Under the pieces are notes generated by a model that worked only from the letters and a program-made list of their open reading frames with translations, made no database searches and was not told the DNA's origin. From Syngnathus acus (Eukaryota; Chordata; Actinopteri; Syngnathiformes; Syngnathidae), in NCBI RefSeq assembly GCF_901709675.1, contig NC_051105.1:9168104-9232103 (forward strand): 64,000 nt of DNA, read 5' to 3'. The stretch's first letter is position 1, and each line of letters begins with the position of its first letter. Below are positions 37,801 through 51,325 of the stretch, one piece after another. A program made the position numbers and the translations under genes.

Positions 37801-40637
37801 CACAGGGAATATCAACTGAGAGACAGTAATTCGCTGAAGCGCTTAATATTCCGTTCTCAGCTATGTAATATGCAGATTTATGGGGGTCATTCGGAAGTCA
37901 TATGGAAAAAAAACTTAAACTTAATTTAAGAGGCAGTTTGAGAATTTTCCAAGAAAATCGCTCGGTTATGGATCGGGTTGATTAAAAGTCAAAGTGGCAG
38001 ACTCCTTGAGAAGGCCCACAGGTCCCTGCTGCCCTGACACAAGAAGACCTCTGCGCATTTAGTTGAACTGGACCAGATTCAACCTCACACCTGCCATATA
38101 ACTAGCGACAACGGAAGCACGGTTAAAATAACGGCAATGAACTGTCAACTAGTCCTAAAATAGCGGCGATGAACTTTAATTTAGCAATGTCAGAAACGCT
38201 TACAATAACAATGACGGACTGACAGATTGACGATTGATAGACCGGCAAAGTTTATTGAATTGCCCACCTCTCCTCATTAATTTAATGCAGTTCAATCTAC
38301 AAATGAGGTGGTGGGCCGTCGGATATGAAGACAATCTCCAACTGAACAAATATCAAACACTGTCCATTTCTATGTGTGGAGATGACACAAAACCTGTGGA
38401 TAAATGATCAGTCACAGCGTTTTGATCTATGTCAACAGTAAGTAAATCCATGCAAGTGAACATGTTTCACATGCCTGCTGTACAAAATCCCATCTCACTA
38501 CCAAGCTGACAGTAACAGAAATGCAATTATATGCCGGCTTTGTATGTGTGATCTGTGGCCTATTAAAAAGGATAGGCCTGTTAGAGATCCCGGTGCCTCT
38601 GAGAATGGGATATTGATCTATCTCCAGTGGCTCCAGATGTGTCATTGTGTTGTGGCTGCACGCTTTATAAAATCCATTCCGATATCACATGTCCGGTAAC
38701 AACCCGGGATTGTTGTCCCGACGAAGGCTCGGCTTTTGCTGAAAAAGCAGCAATGAATGCCAAACTATGGGCCTTGCTAATCGCCACCAAAGTGGAAGAC
38801 TTAACATTTGAAGATGGACAGGGCTGATAGAGCCATCATGAAGCTATTAACCTCCAAACAAGCTGCCGAGAGTCCGGCAGATGGCAGGGATGATGGCGAG
38901 CATGCTGCCAGCTTTGATTGTGAGAAGAGCAGAATCATGTAGTCATGAATGTAGTCAGCCTCTGAGTCAACGGTTCGAAGAAGTAATGTGCACGTTTTTA
39001 TTTGAAAAGCAGGAAGTCAATTGTTTATAAAGCGCTATTTCTCATAAGCAAACAGTGTGGGAGACAGACTTTGTTTTATGTCATGATGTTTGCCTGGAAG
39101 TGATGTGAAAAATAAATAGAATGAAAGAAAGACGGTGAAGAATCATGCCAATGAGTGTCCTGTGTCACAAGTTCAACTTTGGAACATCCACTGTTGTTGG
39201 TCACGCTTTGTGATCTGTACATGAATCAACCGTGGCGTCAGACAATCCCGTTGGACTTGGATGGCTGTATTCTTGAGGTTGTCAGAGATTCATCTCCAAC
39301 ATGACCAAGCTGGAATTTTCTGATACGTTCAAGAGGTGAGAAAGACTTGACTCACTTGAGTTGAGTTTGCTCTTCCTGGGTGCAGATAAGTTTTTGACGA
39401 ATGCAGTCCATTTCAATGCTTGTGGTGTGACTATTTTTTATTTTTGAGAGGCTGCTCTTGGACCTTTGTGCCTCAATACTTCTTTTGCAGCTCTTCCCGG
39501 AGCGATCACATTTCCTTTTCCCATTGCAGATTCCATTTCAGGGCTTGTTGGGTGATTTGTGGCAGTTTTTTTGAGAGTGTGACCAATCCAACCCTGCATT
39601 CTCTTTCTAATTTATGCTGTATGTACTTTTTTATGGGTGCACATTGTTCACTTTGTCCTTTTGAGGCAAGTGTTGATGAATGGTTGCAGCCCTTGTGTTC
39701 TCCAAGTTTTGCGTCCGTACGGGAATCAGCGTATTTCCCTTGGTATTCAAGATGCGGAGAGATTTTCCACTTCCATCTTTTGAAGTGTTTTAATTTGAGT
39801 GACTGTTGGGAATTTCACATAAAGTTCATAAAACTCCCTTTTACGTTTTAAACTCTGATTATAATTCTAATCTCCGAAAAACACATTTGTAGAATACACA
39901 ATGTGTCAATTGTGTTGCCAGACAAGCCTCATAATCTTCTTTTTATCATTTCTATGCTCTGTATCATGGAATCTGCTAATTGCAGTTCCGTACTGGTTGT
40001 TCTAGTTGCATATTTGGCTATTCTTCTCGTGTTTTTGCTTACTCTGACTTTTCCTTCCAAACCAGAAAATTAAATCCCGAGTCCATCGTTTATCCCCTAA
40101 CGCTGTCTTCTTCAAACACAGAATTTGTGTCTCTATGCTCGTGCAAGGAAAATACACACAAATGGAGTGTGCAAAAGTAATAAGAGGTAATGAGTTTGGG
40201 GTCCGGCATGCTGAGGGTCATTGTCGGGGGATTGTGGCAAGCAAATATGATATTGACTTGCGCAAGGAGATTAAGACTGAGGAAGAGGAGTGGGTGTGAG
40301 AGATAAAGCGAGCTGGCGGCAGCAGATGAGTTTGCTTGAACCTGGAGGTTAATCTTAAAAGGCAGATACAAAGCACTGGAGGGTGATTAGAAAACAAAGC
40401 ATGGAGGAAGAAGATGGTTGCCTGATATTTGCTGAGGTTCAACCACAAAATATGTCATAGTTTATTCATCAAAAATTGACTGCCTCGTTCGTCAATAGAG
40501 AGCTTTAATAGCCTATTAAATGAGGAAGTCAATGTGTGAGAATAAAAGATATAATCAAAAAAAACAACCAAAATTTCATTCCCATTTAATTTTTACTGCA
40601 GTCAAATGTTAGCTGTATCTCAAAAATAAACCAAAAT

Positions 40638-40702
40638 AGTACTGCAACACTTAGCCCAAGTGCCTCATGGCAAAAAGATCCCGAGTTTGATTCTGCCTGA
40701 AG
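40638..40702 (+). mobile_element. tRNA-like SINE/repeat remnant
   Basis: CACTTAGCCCAAGTGCCTCA, GGCAAAAAGATCCCGAG and TTTGATTCTGCCTG resemble a degraded copy of a fish repeat with tRNA-like A and B boxes (TTAGC...GCCTCA...GGTTCGATTC). The B-box core GTTTGATTC departs from GGTTCGANTC, so this is not a functional tRNA gene. Confidence 0.35.
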
Positions 40703-43031
40703 AAAGAGAATCATGACTAATATTAAATATAGTTGGCAGATTTTTGACGGGTCCAAAAGTCAGACTCAGTTCAAAATCAAGAAAAATGTGATAGAACTAA
40801 AAGCTGCCTTGTCTATTTAAAACCACACATCATATCGACGAACCCTTAGATTGCACCTCAAATACCGTCACGGTGACATGACGGTGAACTGTGCCACATC
40901 TTCTCACAGCTCATAATTGCTCCCCACTTGCCTTTAATTAAAATACATAATCCCATTAACAAGCAGAAATAGGATTAATACCGCCTCTGACTCCAGCTGC
41001 TGCTCTGTGATGAGTGTGCATGCGGGAGCGTGTGAGAGGTCTTTCGAGAACCCCGACGTGTCTGCTCCCCTGACTCCGAGATATCAGCGGCACCAGAGGC
41101 TTGATGTGGGTGAGAAGGAGAGAGCATGGGAGACGGTAAAGGACGCAAACACAGACAGAACAAATGTCTCGTAGTAAAGGACGGGTCATTAGATCAATAA
41201 TGTTATCGAACATGTTCCTCCAGTTGTAACGAATATTATCACGTCAACATTCTTTCAATGAAGAGTTCTTTTCTTCTCTTGTGATATGATGAAGTCACAA
41301 AGTCTCGCGCAGCACTCCACTTAAGGATTATTTAATGATGATTGCCAGTCTATTTCGAGAACGACTACTCCATTCAACAAAATGTAAGTCTCGCATCTAA
41401 CCCAGCCAAACCCGCTTTGTGCTTATAATAGCACAGGGTAGAGGTGGTCGCCTCACTTCAAAACGTTTGTTCACATCTCGCTTTGGGGCCTTTCTGGGAG
41501 TTGTATTTGGCTGGATTCCAAGCATTTTCTTTGACTAAAGCTGGGATTCCATATCTGGAGTTGGCTGCCAGATGCTGCATTGTAGACGACTAACCTTTGA
41601 CGTTTGGTTATATTCGAAAAAAATCAGATACCCAAACAGCCCGTCATTAGTTCTGTGCACCTCAAGCCGATCTACTTTGCTCAAGGACATTTTTGTCCAA
41701 ATTTCCAACGAGCTATTCTCACATCCCGAGGTCATTAAGGCCTGGAATACTGCTATCCACCCTGACATATATAATGAGAGACACGTGATTAAAAAAAAAA
41801 AAAAATACAGTTTCTTTTCCCGTGAGGCATCTTCCCTCAGCGCCAAGCTAAAGGTGAGAAACAATGACCGTGAAAGGATGACATGCCAACACAACACCTC
41901 TATTGTAGTGGCAACAAAAGCTGCCGCTGAGCCACAAGGATAAGAGGACACGGCAACCGGGGAGCGTTCAATGTTCCGGAGTCGATTAGGTTGTTGTTGC
42001 CTCACAGCGGAGACTCCCGACATCTGTTTTTGTCCTTCAACATACCTTGCACAAGCCGCCATCCATCCGTTTCCTCATCTCTGCTTTGTCATTGTCAAAT
42101 CAGCTACCAGTATAAAAAAAAATGGCCTGCGATCTGTGCCATGTTTGATGGATATCCACGTAAGTTCTTGTTTTTGCTCATCGCAATTTTCAGGTCGTCC
42201 TCAGTTTATTGTCGTCTTAACCTGAACGTTTCGTGGTGAGAAATGAACGATAAAGTTTCTGATGCTTATTTAATATTCATTCCTGCTAATATAACATGAA
42301 ATGCACAATTTGATGGCACCTATGTTGACATTCCTGAAATGTAGAATAGATTGAAGTGACCTTGCGTACTCCTTTCACTGGTCAGTATTCCAGCAGTGCA
42401 CTCTAGCTGCCTGTCACTCGCGTGTATGTGCATGTGTGTGTGTATGTGTCAGGGTTTGAGCCAGTGAGTGTTAGGTTCAGAGGACTTGTCTCTGTTGGCC
42501 TCCCTCCAACAAGACAATGAAGTGACAAGGCCAAAGCGTGGAGCCGCACATCACATTTATTCAGGTTTAATTTGAAAACAAGATGCACAGGTTTTTCACC
42601 ATCAATACTATAATTGTAATTTTTCTGAATTTGAGAGACATGCATCATTTTCTCAATTCTAGTAGTTTAAGATTCCATTCAGAATGGAAAGGAAAGCTGA
42701 TCAATTGCATCATCTTGTTTCCATCTCTCTTAGCTTTTATACACAGCACAATCCATGTCTACAATAAGAAATATTGTAGCCCAATGTAATAAATAGTTTT
42801 TGGGTGTTTGTTTTCCAATTGATGTTGGAAATAATCACACTGAGATTACATTTAGCCTAAACTGCTTACTCCGCTTGGAAAGTTTGGCTAAATAATGTAT
42901 TTTGATTTCACAACATTTTTAGCGAAGCATCTCCGCAGGATGTCTGGAAAAGTGTGTTGCAACACGACTCTTCATTACTTTTTTTGGAAGCTTACTTTGG
43001 AAGGAACTCACAAAAATGTTGTAGCAAAAGA

Positions 43032-43080
43032 GGGGGCGGGCGACTAATGATGTCATTTGTGCTTGACTTTTTGTATAAAA
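43032..43080 (+). promoter_or_regulatory. Promoter-like motif cluster (GC box, CRE-like, TATA)
   Basis: In order on the plus strand: GGGGGCGGGC (43032-43041), CRE-like TGATGTCA (43048-43055) and TATAAAA (43074-43080). No coding exon follows, and AATAAA appears only about 70 bp downstream. It could drive a non-coding transcript or be chance. Confidence 0.25.
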
Positions 43081-46000
43081 TGCCAGTCAGTTCTCCAGAG
43101 TCTCATTGAAATTGCATTAGTAGTGTGCGCCCCCCATTTACAGATGTGGAATAAAGATAAATCAAATGAGTTCTCACTGTAGTACTGTTCACCAAAGCCA
43201 TACATTAATTATACTTTTACCGTATGAAGATTGATCTCACCCATAAACTGGAGAACAAACAGACCAGTGTTTTTTCACTCCCTAAACTTGCACTTCAACG
43301 ACATTTTGGCTAACTATATTTCTCTGCTGTGAGCGAGATAACGGACGTAAAGCAAATGTTTGGATGTGGAGCAGAAAATGAAATGTATACGGCCTTAGCA
43401 TAGAACCACGACCGGCTACAGACTGCATTGCATAACAGCTCATGCATAACACATAAGTTTTGCATATGCACAGCACAAACAATCAGGCAGGCACATATAC
43501 TGAAGCTTCCAATTTCCATTTTCTTGACAACACAACAAACAGGCTGTACCGTATATGTTATACGTGTCTAAGCTTATACATTCAAATGTCATGTCAGAAC
43601 GACTGCCCCGTACAGTGACAAGCTTAATTTCAGCCATCTCGTCTCTCGATGGACCAAAGCGCAAGTCCACAGATTCAATTCAGCACATGCTTGTCAAATT
43701 GACGTATGCTGACGTGTCATCAGAGGGAGGATTAGGATTTAGTGGACTCAAGCCTGAGTGTTCTCGCACCATGGCAAGCGCATCATATGGGACTTGATTA
43801 AAAAAAAGATGGAAAATGGTTAATCATATAAAAAAAGCTCGGCAAAAGTATTTTTGCGACTCACTCTAAGAAACAACGATAATGACGACACACAGAGGCC
43901 ATAAAGAGGTCACCTGGGCCCAGTAGAGTTTAAGTTTGTGTGAGAGGACACAAACTGCTTGACAGTCATTAAAAGTGAGAAAACTTCAAAGAGAAAGTTT
44001 GAAAAAAAAAAAAAGATAATTATGAAACTTTGAGCTAAATTTTGTCCCATTTTCCCGCGATCCAGAACCGTCCTCCCCCGCCTCCCTGTCCTCGGGTTCA
44101 CCTCGGCGGCTTGTTTTTGCCAAGCTGTCCTCCTCGTTACCTAGCTAATCCCAACCACTGTCAAGATTTAAATGCTGCTTTCAGCGTGTGCCATATTTTC
44201 TGCATTCAGCATCATTTCCCTGAGCCTGAGAGACAAGGAGAGAGTGGGAGGAACATCAGACGAGATAAAGACACACACTCCACGGATTACACACACATAC
44301 ATCTATCTGCCAATACAAATGCAGGAACACATTGTATTAGCCTCTGTTTAATTAGCCCGGTGATTTTATCAGGGTGATCAGGAGTTCAACACTGTAAAGT
44401 TTCTTGGAGATAAAACAGAGTTTGTGTGTACCAGAACTAATGAATACCGAGTAGTGTTCAAAAGAGAAGGAGGAAGAAGAATTGAAGGCGAGGAAAAGAG
44501 CAAGACGAGAGGGTGCTTTGGTTTAATTGCTCACCTGATACTTTGACTTCCTTCCTTATCATTCTCTTTCATCTATTACAGCCGATGAGAAAATTGCCTC
44601 TGACAGCTACATCCTACCGAGACATACTTTATTTGCTACGATCCAGTTGAGTGTTGAGAACTTGACAGTTGACAGTTTATATTTGTCTGTACAAAAAAAA
44701 AATATCTCCACCTCTGCAGTGTCCGGAAATTTTCAAGTAAAACGGAACACGCAATCAATGATCCAGTTTAAAAACAAGCAGAAATACTTTTTTAACCGTA
44801 CCATGCAGGGTAAAAGTGTAAAGTAAAAGTGTACTAGTGTCGAAAGAAAAAAAACCAAGCCAGAAAAGGCTCTTAATTAAGCAATCAATCTCATCATCGA
44901 GCTACGGTTGCAGACTTTGGGTGGAAACCAAAAGAGTGAGCTCAGTGCTTCAAGAGGCCTAAATCCTTCATCAGCTGACACATCTGGAGGCAGTCGAGTG
45001 CTCACTGTTTAAAAACTGAAAGGAACCAGCCGCCATATACGGAGTTAGTTACAGGTTAGATCAAGATGCTGCTCTGCTCTACTCAGTTGACATACTCAGT
45101 ACCTGCCAACAAATGGAAATTCATTTCAGGGCATTTATGGGACAATGAACACCCTGACTGGCCTGCAAGTTGGATCATTCCCTGTAAAGTAATCATTTCC
45201 AATTAAGGTAATGTCAAGGGAGTGTCTTCTTCCTACACGCGAACCCGTCTGTATTGTTCTTCATCATCACCACTTAAAAATGCATTGCTGCCCCACGTCA
45301 GAAGTGTATTGGAGATTCCTCGATTGTATTTTGAAGGAATTTCCATGGATCGTATTTTATGGGATGTTTCGGGTAATGTCTCGGCTATGCAATTGGATTC
45401 TACCCTTGATTCTTGCAGAAGTTCTGAGACAACAGGTAAGCTGGAGATATGGCTTGGAAATGAGAATCAACTGAAATCTTCTCAACAATAATTGGCTACC
45501 CAGGTAGGTGGTGACGTATCGGCAGATTTAAGTCAATAAGACGGAAAACTTTCTCTTTAAATGAGAGCAAGGACTGGTCCATTTCACAATATCAATTTAC
45601 TACTCCGTTCTTTTTCTTGGCCTGTTCCAATCAGCTCTTTACCAGATGGATTTATGAAACACGCAATGTGGTGCATAAAGTTAGTACAATGTCGTCCCCA
45701 ACTAGAATTACTGCAATGGATAAGCCTCTCCAGTAAAACTTTCCATGATGTGAGTCAGTTTGTTCAATATACGGAGGTAAAAAGACGTCAGGAAAGTTGA
45801 AACCTGAGAGGAACAAAGGAGTGGGCCATTTTGAATAAATATTTTCACAATAACCTAATTTACATTGGAAACTGTGCATGGGTGTCTTTTAAAGTGCAAT
45901 AGACCGTAGAGAAAAGATGGGAGATGATTTTAGGTTTAAAAAAAAAAAAAAAAAAAACATTTGGGAAAACCTTGATTAGCAGTTCACAAAAAGAGTCCTG

Positions 46001-47299
46001 AAAGCTTGAGATTCAATTCAGACGGAGAACTGGCACAAGAAGAGAGATGGAGAAGTAGGAGAGCATCAGCCAACATGCACCATCTGCTTCCAGCATTCAT
46101 GCAATACACACACACAGGCGTGTTTCTACTTTTTTTATTTTTACATGTTGTGATTGTGAGCTTTTGTCGAATGCCATATGTACGTACATAACGTCCTATA
46201 CATATATGGATGAGGAGTTAGCTGACACCATGACTCTGTTGTGTGTCAAGAAAGGTTGTTTGAAGGTAGAGGATAGATTAACAAACTTCAAAGCAACACT
46301 TATTTCTAAGCTGTCTGATGCAAAATCCGCTTCCGCTTCATATAAATGGACAGCTAGCACTCAAAAAAATGCGAGCCCAACGCTGGGGACAATTGACTGC
46401 ACTCGGTGTGCTGATTTTATTTAGGGAAGTGTCAACTTCAATGCATCCGATGCAGTCTTGCACGGCCTTGTGGGATGTAATTGAAGTCTATATTTGTAGT
46501 GAATGTTGTTATTTTCCCCTATAATGTCACCATTTTACTTTTGATTGTGTTCAAGTTGTGTAGAATACTTAAATAAAACACAATCCTGAGCCTTTTATAA
46601 ATTATTAAAATATTGATCCTCTGTTGGCTAAGGATTGAATACTAATGTGATCGTTGTTAAACTTTCCAAATAATTTTTTGCTCAATTTTAAGAGCCTTTA
46701 TTAAGGGAAAAATCACAGTTTGTGTGTTAGTTAGCAATATTATGCAATTTATGGCAAAATATGGATGTTTTCCTATCATATTGGACTGAATACAAGATCT
46801 AGACCAGGTCTTAAAAATTTGCTACCACTCATATCAGTCAGTGTCTATAACAATAGGTGGGGCGTAAATCTTGACACCGATTTTCTTCTTGGTGCAAAGT
46901 AACGTCATGTCATAAAAGTCTTCATATGCATTACAAATTACAACTTGATCTGATGAGATTTGACAGAGATAAAAGTGTCTAAATGTCTTCGATGTACTTT
47001 TCTATGTTACATATAAATTGCAGCCAAATGTGAAATCTGGATCACGTCTGAGCAAAACTTGGCTTGACATCACAACTTCTGACCCCGCATACAAAACACA
47101 CATTCTTTTCAAAAGACAGATGTATGTTTTCTTCGCCCTTTACGTGAGACAGTTTTTTATCATCCAGATTCAAAATATGCAAGGTTTGACATGCAGCTTT
47201 CATTTTATTTTCTATTAGAGTTAGCATTAGCATGAATCCCTTTTGAAAAGAATAATACTGCAGTTAGCAAATTAAGTATCATTACTTTACAATCTTTAT

Positions 47300-47550
47300 A
47301 ATGATCCAATTAGACGGCAGATTTAAAAAGTCTACACAGCCAGGGGGGATATTATTCATTCCCATATTTATGCAAGAAAGGGGGAATAAAAGAAATACAG
47401 TTTTTTGAACTTCATTGGGGCTTAATTATAATTAGATAATTATTAGAGTGGAATTTAAGACAGCACAAGGAAACCTACGTGTCTGTTTTGCTTAAATATG
47501 GACGCGCAGGCCTGGTGAATTAATTTAATATTTAACTTAAGTGCTGAGAA
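47300..47550. promoter_or_regulatory. Candidate homeodomain-bound enhancer with triple TAATTA
   Basis: Three TAATTA palindromes at 47423-47428, 47429-47434 and 47437-47442, followed by a further ATTA (47442-47445), lie within a complex, repeat-free block. TAATTA is the core of paired-, LIM- and Antp-class homeodomain sites. The block also has ATTCATTCCCATATTTATGC and a GC-richer GGACGCGCAGGCCTGG. Enhancer function is inferred. Confidence 0.4.
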
Positions 47551-50500
47551 AGACATGAACACAAAATGGCACACAGAACTGCACTCATTTACTTAAAAAA
47601 AAAAAAAAAGTACTCATCTGGTTAATGTGAGAAGGTGTTGTGGTCAGTTGACTGATTCGCTTGCAAGGTGGGCTGCAGCTGTAGCTTCGGTAGCCAAGAC
47701 AAACCTTCAAAAATCATCTGCAAAAGTAGATTTTTATGTAAATTAGAAACAAGTTAAAGAGATGTGGAAATTTGCTGCGTGTGTGCTAAATTCCCATCTG
47801 CAGAGCCCCAAATTTTGTGTGCATTGGATTTTTATTTAAAAAAAAAAAAAGAAAACGTCAATGATAATTAATTAATTAATTTACACAGGGAGTACATTCC
47901 TTTTGAAAATACATGACCTTAACATGAAGTCAGCTGTTCCAAAATGGCCAAGATGAAGCAAGCTTGATGTTGACCAGAACCTCTGAAATGTGTGTTTTTG
48001 CATATGGATTCCATTGGACGGCTTCTTGACATCAATGTTGTGTTTATCCAAATAGATTCAATTTCTGCCAGCTCCTCTCTTCCTGTTTCATGCTTTGCCT
48101 TCTTGGCCGCAAGAACTGGAAACTTCTTAGTGGGGTAACCTATCCCGTCTAACTTAGGAAAGCTCCCATAATGACTCTTAAGGCCAAAAAAAAAAAAAAA
48201 AAAACTTCCACAGCACCAGAAAATGATTCTTCCAGTCTGCTCTGAAAGTGAATGATACGGAGGAAGTGAAACCTTAAACCTATTTTGGTGCAGAATTGAT
48301 TTTTGAATGGAAACATTGGAAACCAAAAGAAATTGAAGCCACATTCAGATGCATCTTTTTTTTTTTGTTCACATTTTTTTTTCTTTGTATTTACCGTGAG
48401 AATAAAGACTTAGCGTTCTACATAAAAGTACCATCTTCTTCGTGCCAAATAATTTTTGTCGGGTATGTGTGTGTGTTTCGAAAAGTAAAGTGGTGCTTCC
48501 CCATATTCCGGATGTAAGATGCTGCAAAGGGCTTTTTACCATCCTTGCCTCAGCTCCGCTATCCGCTCAGATGATTACAGAGTGAGTAAGACCAACGCAT
48601 AACTTTCAAAGCACACAAATATACACAAATATAGAACAGCAGAGATTCACTATTTCCTATATGGGCAAGTTTGATCATATACTTGTCGAGGGGATTATCC
48701 TTTAAAGCTGCACCTGCCTTCAGTTCACACAGGAAATAAAAAAAAACACATCAAACTTACTTCTCAAATTTATTGAAGTTATATTGCGCAGCATGGCTCA
48801 TATTTAATGAATGAGCAACAATGTTCTCTCAAAGTTGCTGGTCTAAACAGGACATGTTTCAAATGGTAGATTAAAAGACAGGCACCGTCAACAGTGGCAA
48901 TGTACCCACAGTAGTTTTACGATGCATATGTTCAATTTTACACATCTGGGTTTTGTCATGGTAAATGTACCAGAGGGTGGAACCTGGAATTTTTGGTGCA
49001 ACAGTAAAAATACTTGCTTTGAAAATATGTAGATATTATTGTGAATGCGCACTTCTAAGGAAGAGAGCAAATGGAAAAAAAATGAAAACAAACAGCTCTG
49101 TAAAAGATCAGGTAATGAAAAAGCAAATATGCATTAAAAGCTAAATAAATAAAAAAGTTTTGTAAATATGAAAAGCATTCAATAAAATCAGTAACTGCTC
49201 TAAAAAGCTGCCAATAATAAAATGTTTTAAAAATAGATTTTTTTTATTTATTATTGACTGGCTCTGAGGATTCGATTTTCTTGGGCAGCTCATTTGCAAA
49301 GGTTGGGGCTGTGACTGCAAACGTTGTGACACCTCTTGTTTTCAGTCACGCCTCTGGAAAAGACCTTCACTGTGGGTCACTGGTGACAAAGAACTCAGAA
49401 TTATCTCTTCGAGGGAGGCCGTGGATGAAGTGCTTAAGAAGTCAGCAACTGATCATGGCATCAGTTCGAAAGACTTAGGAGAAAATACTAAGAGTTTGTT
49501 TCCACTAGGTTGACTTTAAATAAAAACACGCAAGCTGCCGTTTTGTACGTCCAGATGAATTTTTTTTTTTTTTAGATTCTGGCACGCAAACGTAGTTCTT
49601 AATGAGGTGACGTGCAAGCGTGCCTTATTCATGTCAGTACACAGCATTCACAAAATGAACTTGATCAATCAAAACGACACACATCTTTAAAAAATAAGAC
49701 AAATTATTTCCAATTAATCTTACAGAACTGTTTTAAAAGATTTCTCTGTATTCTTTTCAGTTGAACGTTTATGTACAGTATTTTAATTGAATTTAAGTAC
49801 TGGTACCTTAAAAAATAAATTCAAATAAGCAAAGTACTAATGTTAGAACGGCTTAGATCTGAGTCGCTTAATTAATATCCCCAGAGTGGAAGTCACTTAA
49901 AACACATTTTTGAAATGCCACGTGTCATGTTGATGACAACATATCAAAGAATAATTATACAAAATGTGATTTAAAATGGTTGCAGATGTCACTTTGTATG
50001 ATATTGATCCACGGGTCTGCATGGTGCCCAGCGTCTGGACCAGCAGGTAAGCAGCACCAGGCTTCCCCTCAGTTAGAATCTGCATGGCTGGACTGATTCA
50101 GTGTGACTATTCGGGTCAAGGGCCAATTCGGGGTCAACCCAGTGTCAAGCGTGTTGTCCAATAAAACAGCGGGACTTCAAAACTGGATCCGGCCAGTATC
50201 CTGGCAACAGAGAACGCACCCCCCCCCCTTCCAGCCCGGATCCATGAGAGCAGTGGGCTGGTGTTGATTGAGACCACGGGGCTCCGTTCTCTTTATCAGC
50301 TTCCATTCATGTGTTCCTCTAACTTGGCCCAGATGAATTAACTTGGACAATAGAAGCAGGGGGTACTAAAGCATTCACAATGTCCACACAATGAGCAATT
50401 AAACAAGATGTTCAGTTTGCACCATTTTGGCTGTTCAAACAATTCTAATCACAATCTAATTTTATAGCCCTTCTGTGACGATCTAGGAATGCGGGGAAAA

Positions 50501-50914
50501 AATAGATCCTACTCAATAGTGTGCTTTGCCATCATAAACACATTTCTTAAAACTGACTTTGCTTATAGCGCTTCATAAAGCAGAAGTAATTTAAAAGTTA
50601 AAAAATATTTGTTTATTTATTACGCACCAAATAAATAACAATGCTTGAGTTTTCCATTTTCTCTGGCTTTTATTCCAACATTAAAATGTATTCCGTATGA
50701 CTGACATGATGATGATGTGTTTTGTGTCTTATAATTAAAACAGAAATATACACCCAGTTTAAAATGTCGGCTTTCCCTTTTCACCCAACATATAGAGCAA
50801 AGGTATGAACAGTCTATGAGTTTGTATGTTTGGGAAAACCAAGAATTCTGATGACAAGAGAAGATCAATCAGCACACAAACATTGACCAAAAAGAATAAA
50901 ACCGTTCTTTTCCT

Positions 50915-51325
50915 GAAGAAGAAAGAAACCACCACTATGCTAAATGACAGATGTGGAATGGGCAGATGAAGGAAAAGTGCAGTAGCTGACATCAAGTGAC
51001 ATCACTAACCTCTACAGGACGAAGAAGTCTTTGTGAACAAAAGCAGAGAGGCTACACCAAAAGTTCTGAATCATACTAATAAGAAATTATAAGAAAGTTT
51101 AATGGTCGGATGAAACGAAGAGTAACCTTTACCAAAATGCGGGGAAGACTAAAGGTTTGAGAACATACTGGCTGACTTAGGTTGATATGGTTTCTTCTGG
51201 AAACATCTTGTTCGTCATCATTGATAAATAGCAAGATGGTAGAAGCAAGAAGAGCTCACAAATCCACAGAAACAGTTTGTCTTCTGGTCAAACTGAAACA
51301 TGTTCAAACATTCTTTTAAAGAGGA
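50915..51325 (+). pseudogene. Tc1-like transposase remnant (DNA transposon)
   Basis: The nucleotide order follows the middle of a fish Tc1-like transposase gene. GCAGTAGCTGAC and TCAAGTGACATCACTAACC (near 50980-51010) come from the DNA-binding half. GGTCGGATGAAACGAAGAGT (near 51105) reads WSDETKSNLYQN, with the first catalytic Asp of the DDE triad in its usual WSDET setting. Further on, GAAACAGTTTGTCTTCTGG matches the YRNILS-type stretch. A deletion after about 51165 removes the VMVWGC region, and several frameshifts and stops break the frame. It is inactive. Confidence 0.7.

Larger units (their letters stand above)
26083..40635. other. Gene-free upstream region, segment 3
   Basis: No supported gene across about 14.5 kb apart from the small repeats listed separately. 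The reading frame at 39420-39851 plus is T-rich and looks non-coding. A GC-richer island lies at 29800-30230. A candidate regulatory block lies at 30540-30740. Two imperfect 19-bp direct repeats occur at 38125 and 38157. Confidence 0.6.
40703..50914. other. Gene-free upstream region, segment 4
   Basis: No supported gene. The longest open frame in the window outside epha3 (41535-42062 minus, 175 codons) has no recognised domain. A-runs occur at 41791-41805, 45938-45957, 47595-47609 and 48186-48204. Conserved-looking blocks lie at about 40840-41210, 43900-44400 and 47300-47550. A promoter-like motif cluster lies at 43030-43095. Confidence 0.6.

Noticed and set aside
39420-39851. 143-codon plus-strand open frame
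   Set aside because: Phe/Ser/Cys-rich because of T-rich DNA. No domain or supporting context.
40638-40702. Possible tRNA gene with a B-box-like sequence
   Set aside because: No cloverleaf could be drawn and the B box is degenerate. It fits a SINE-like repeat better.
41535-42062. 175-codon minus-strand open frame
   Set aside because: No recognisable domain or splice context. It runs through an A-rich run read as poly-Phe. It is the largest chance frame in 51 kb of non-coding DNA.
47919-48344. 141-codon minus-strand open frame
   Set aside because: It includes a poly-Phe stretch from an A19 run. No homology recognised.
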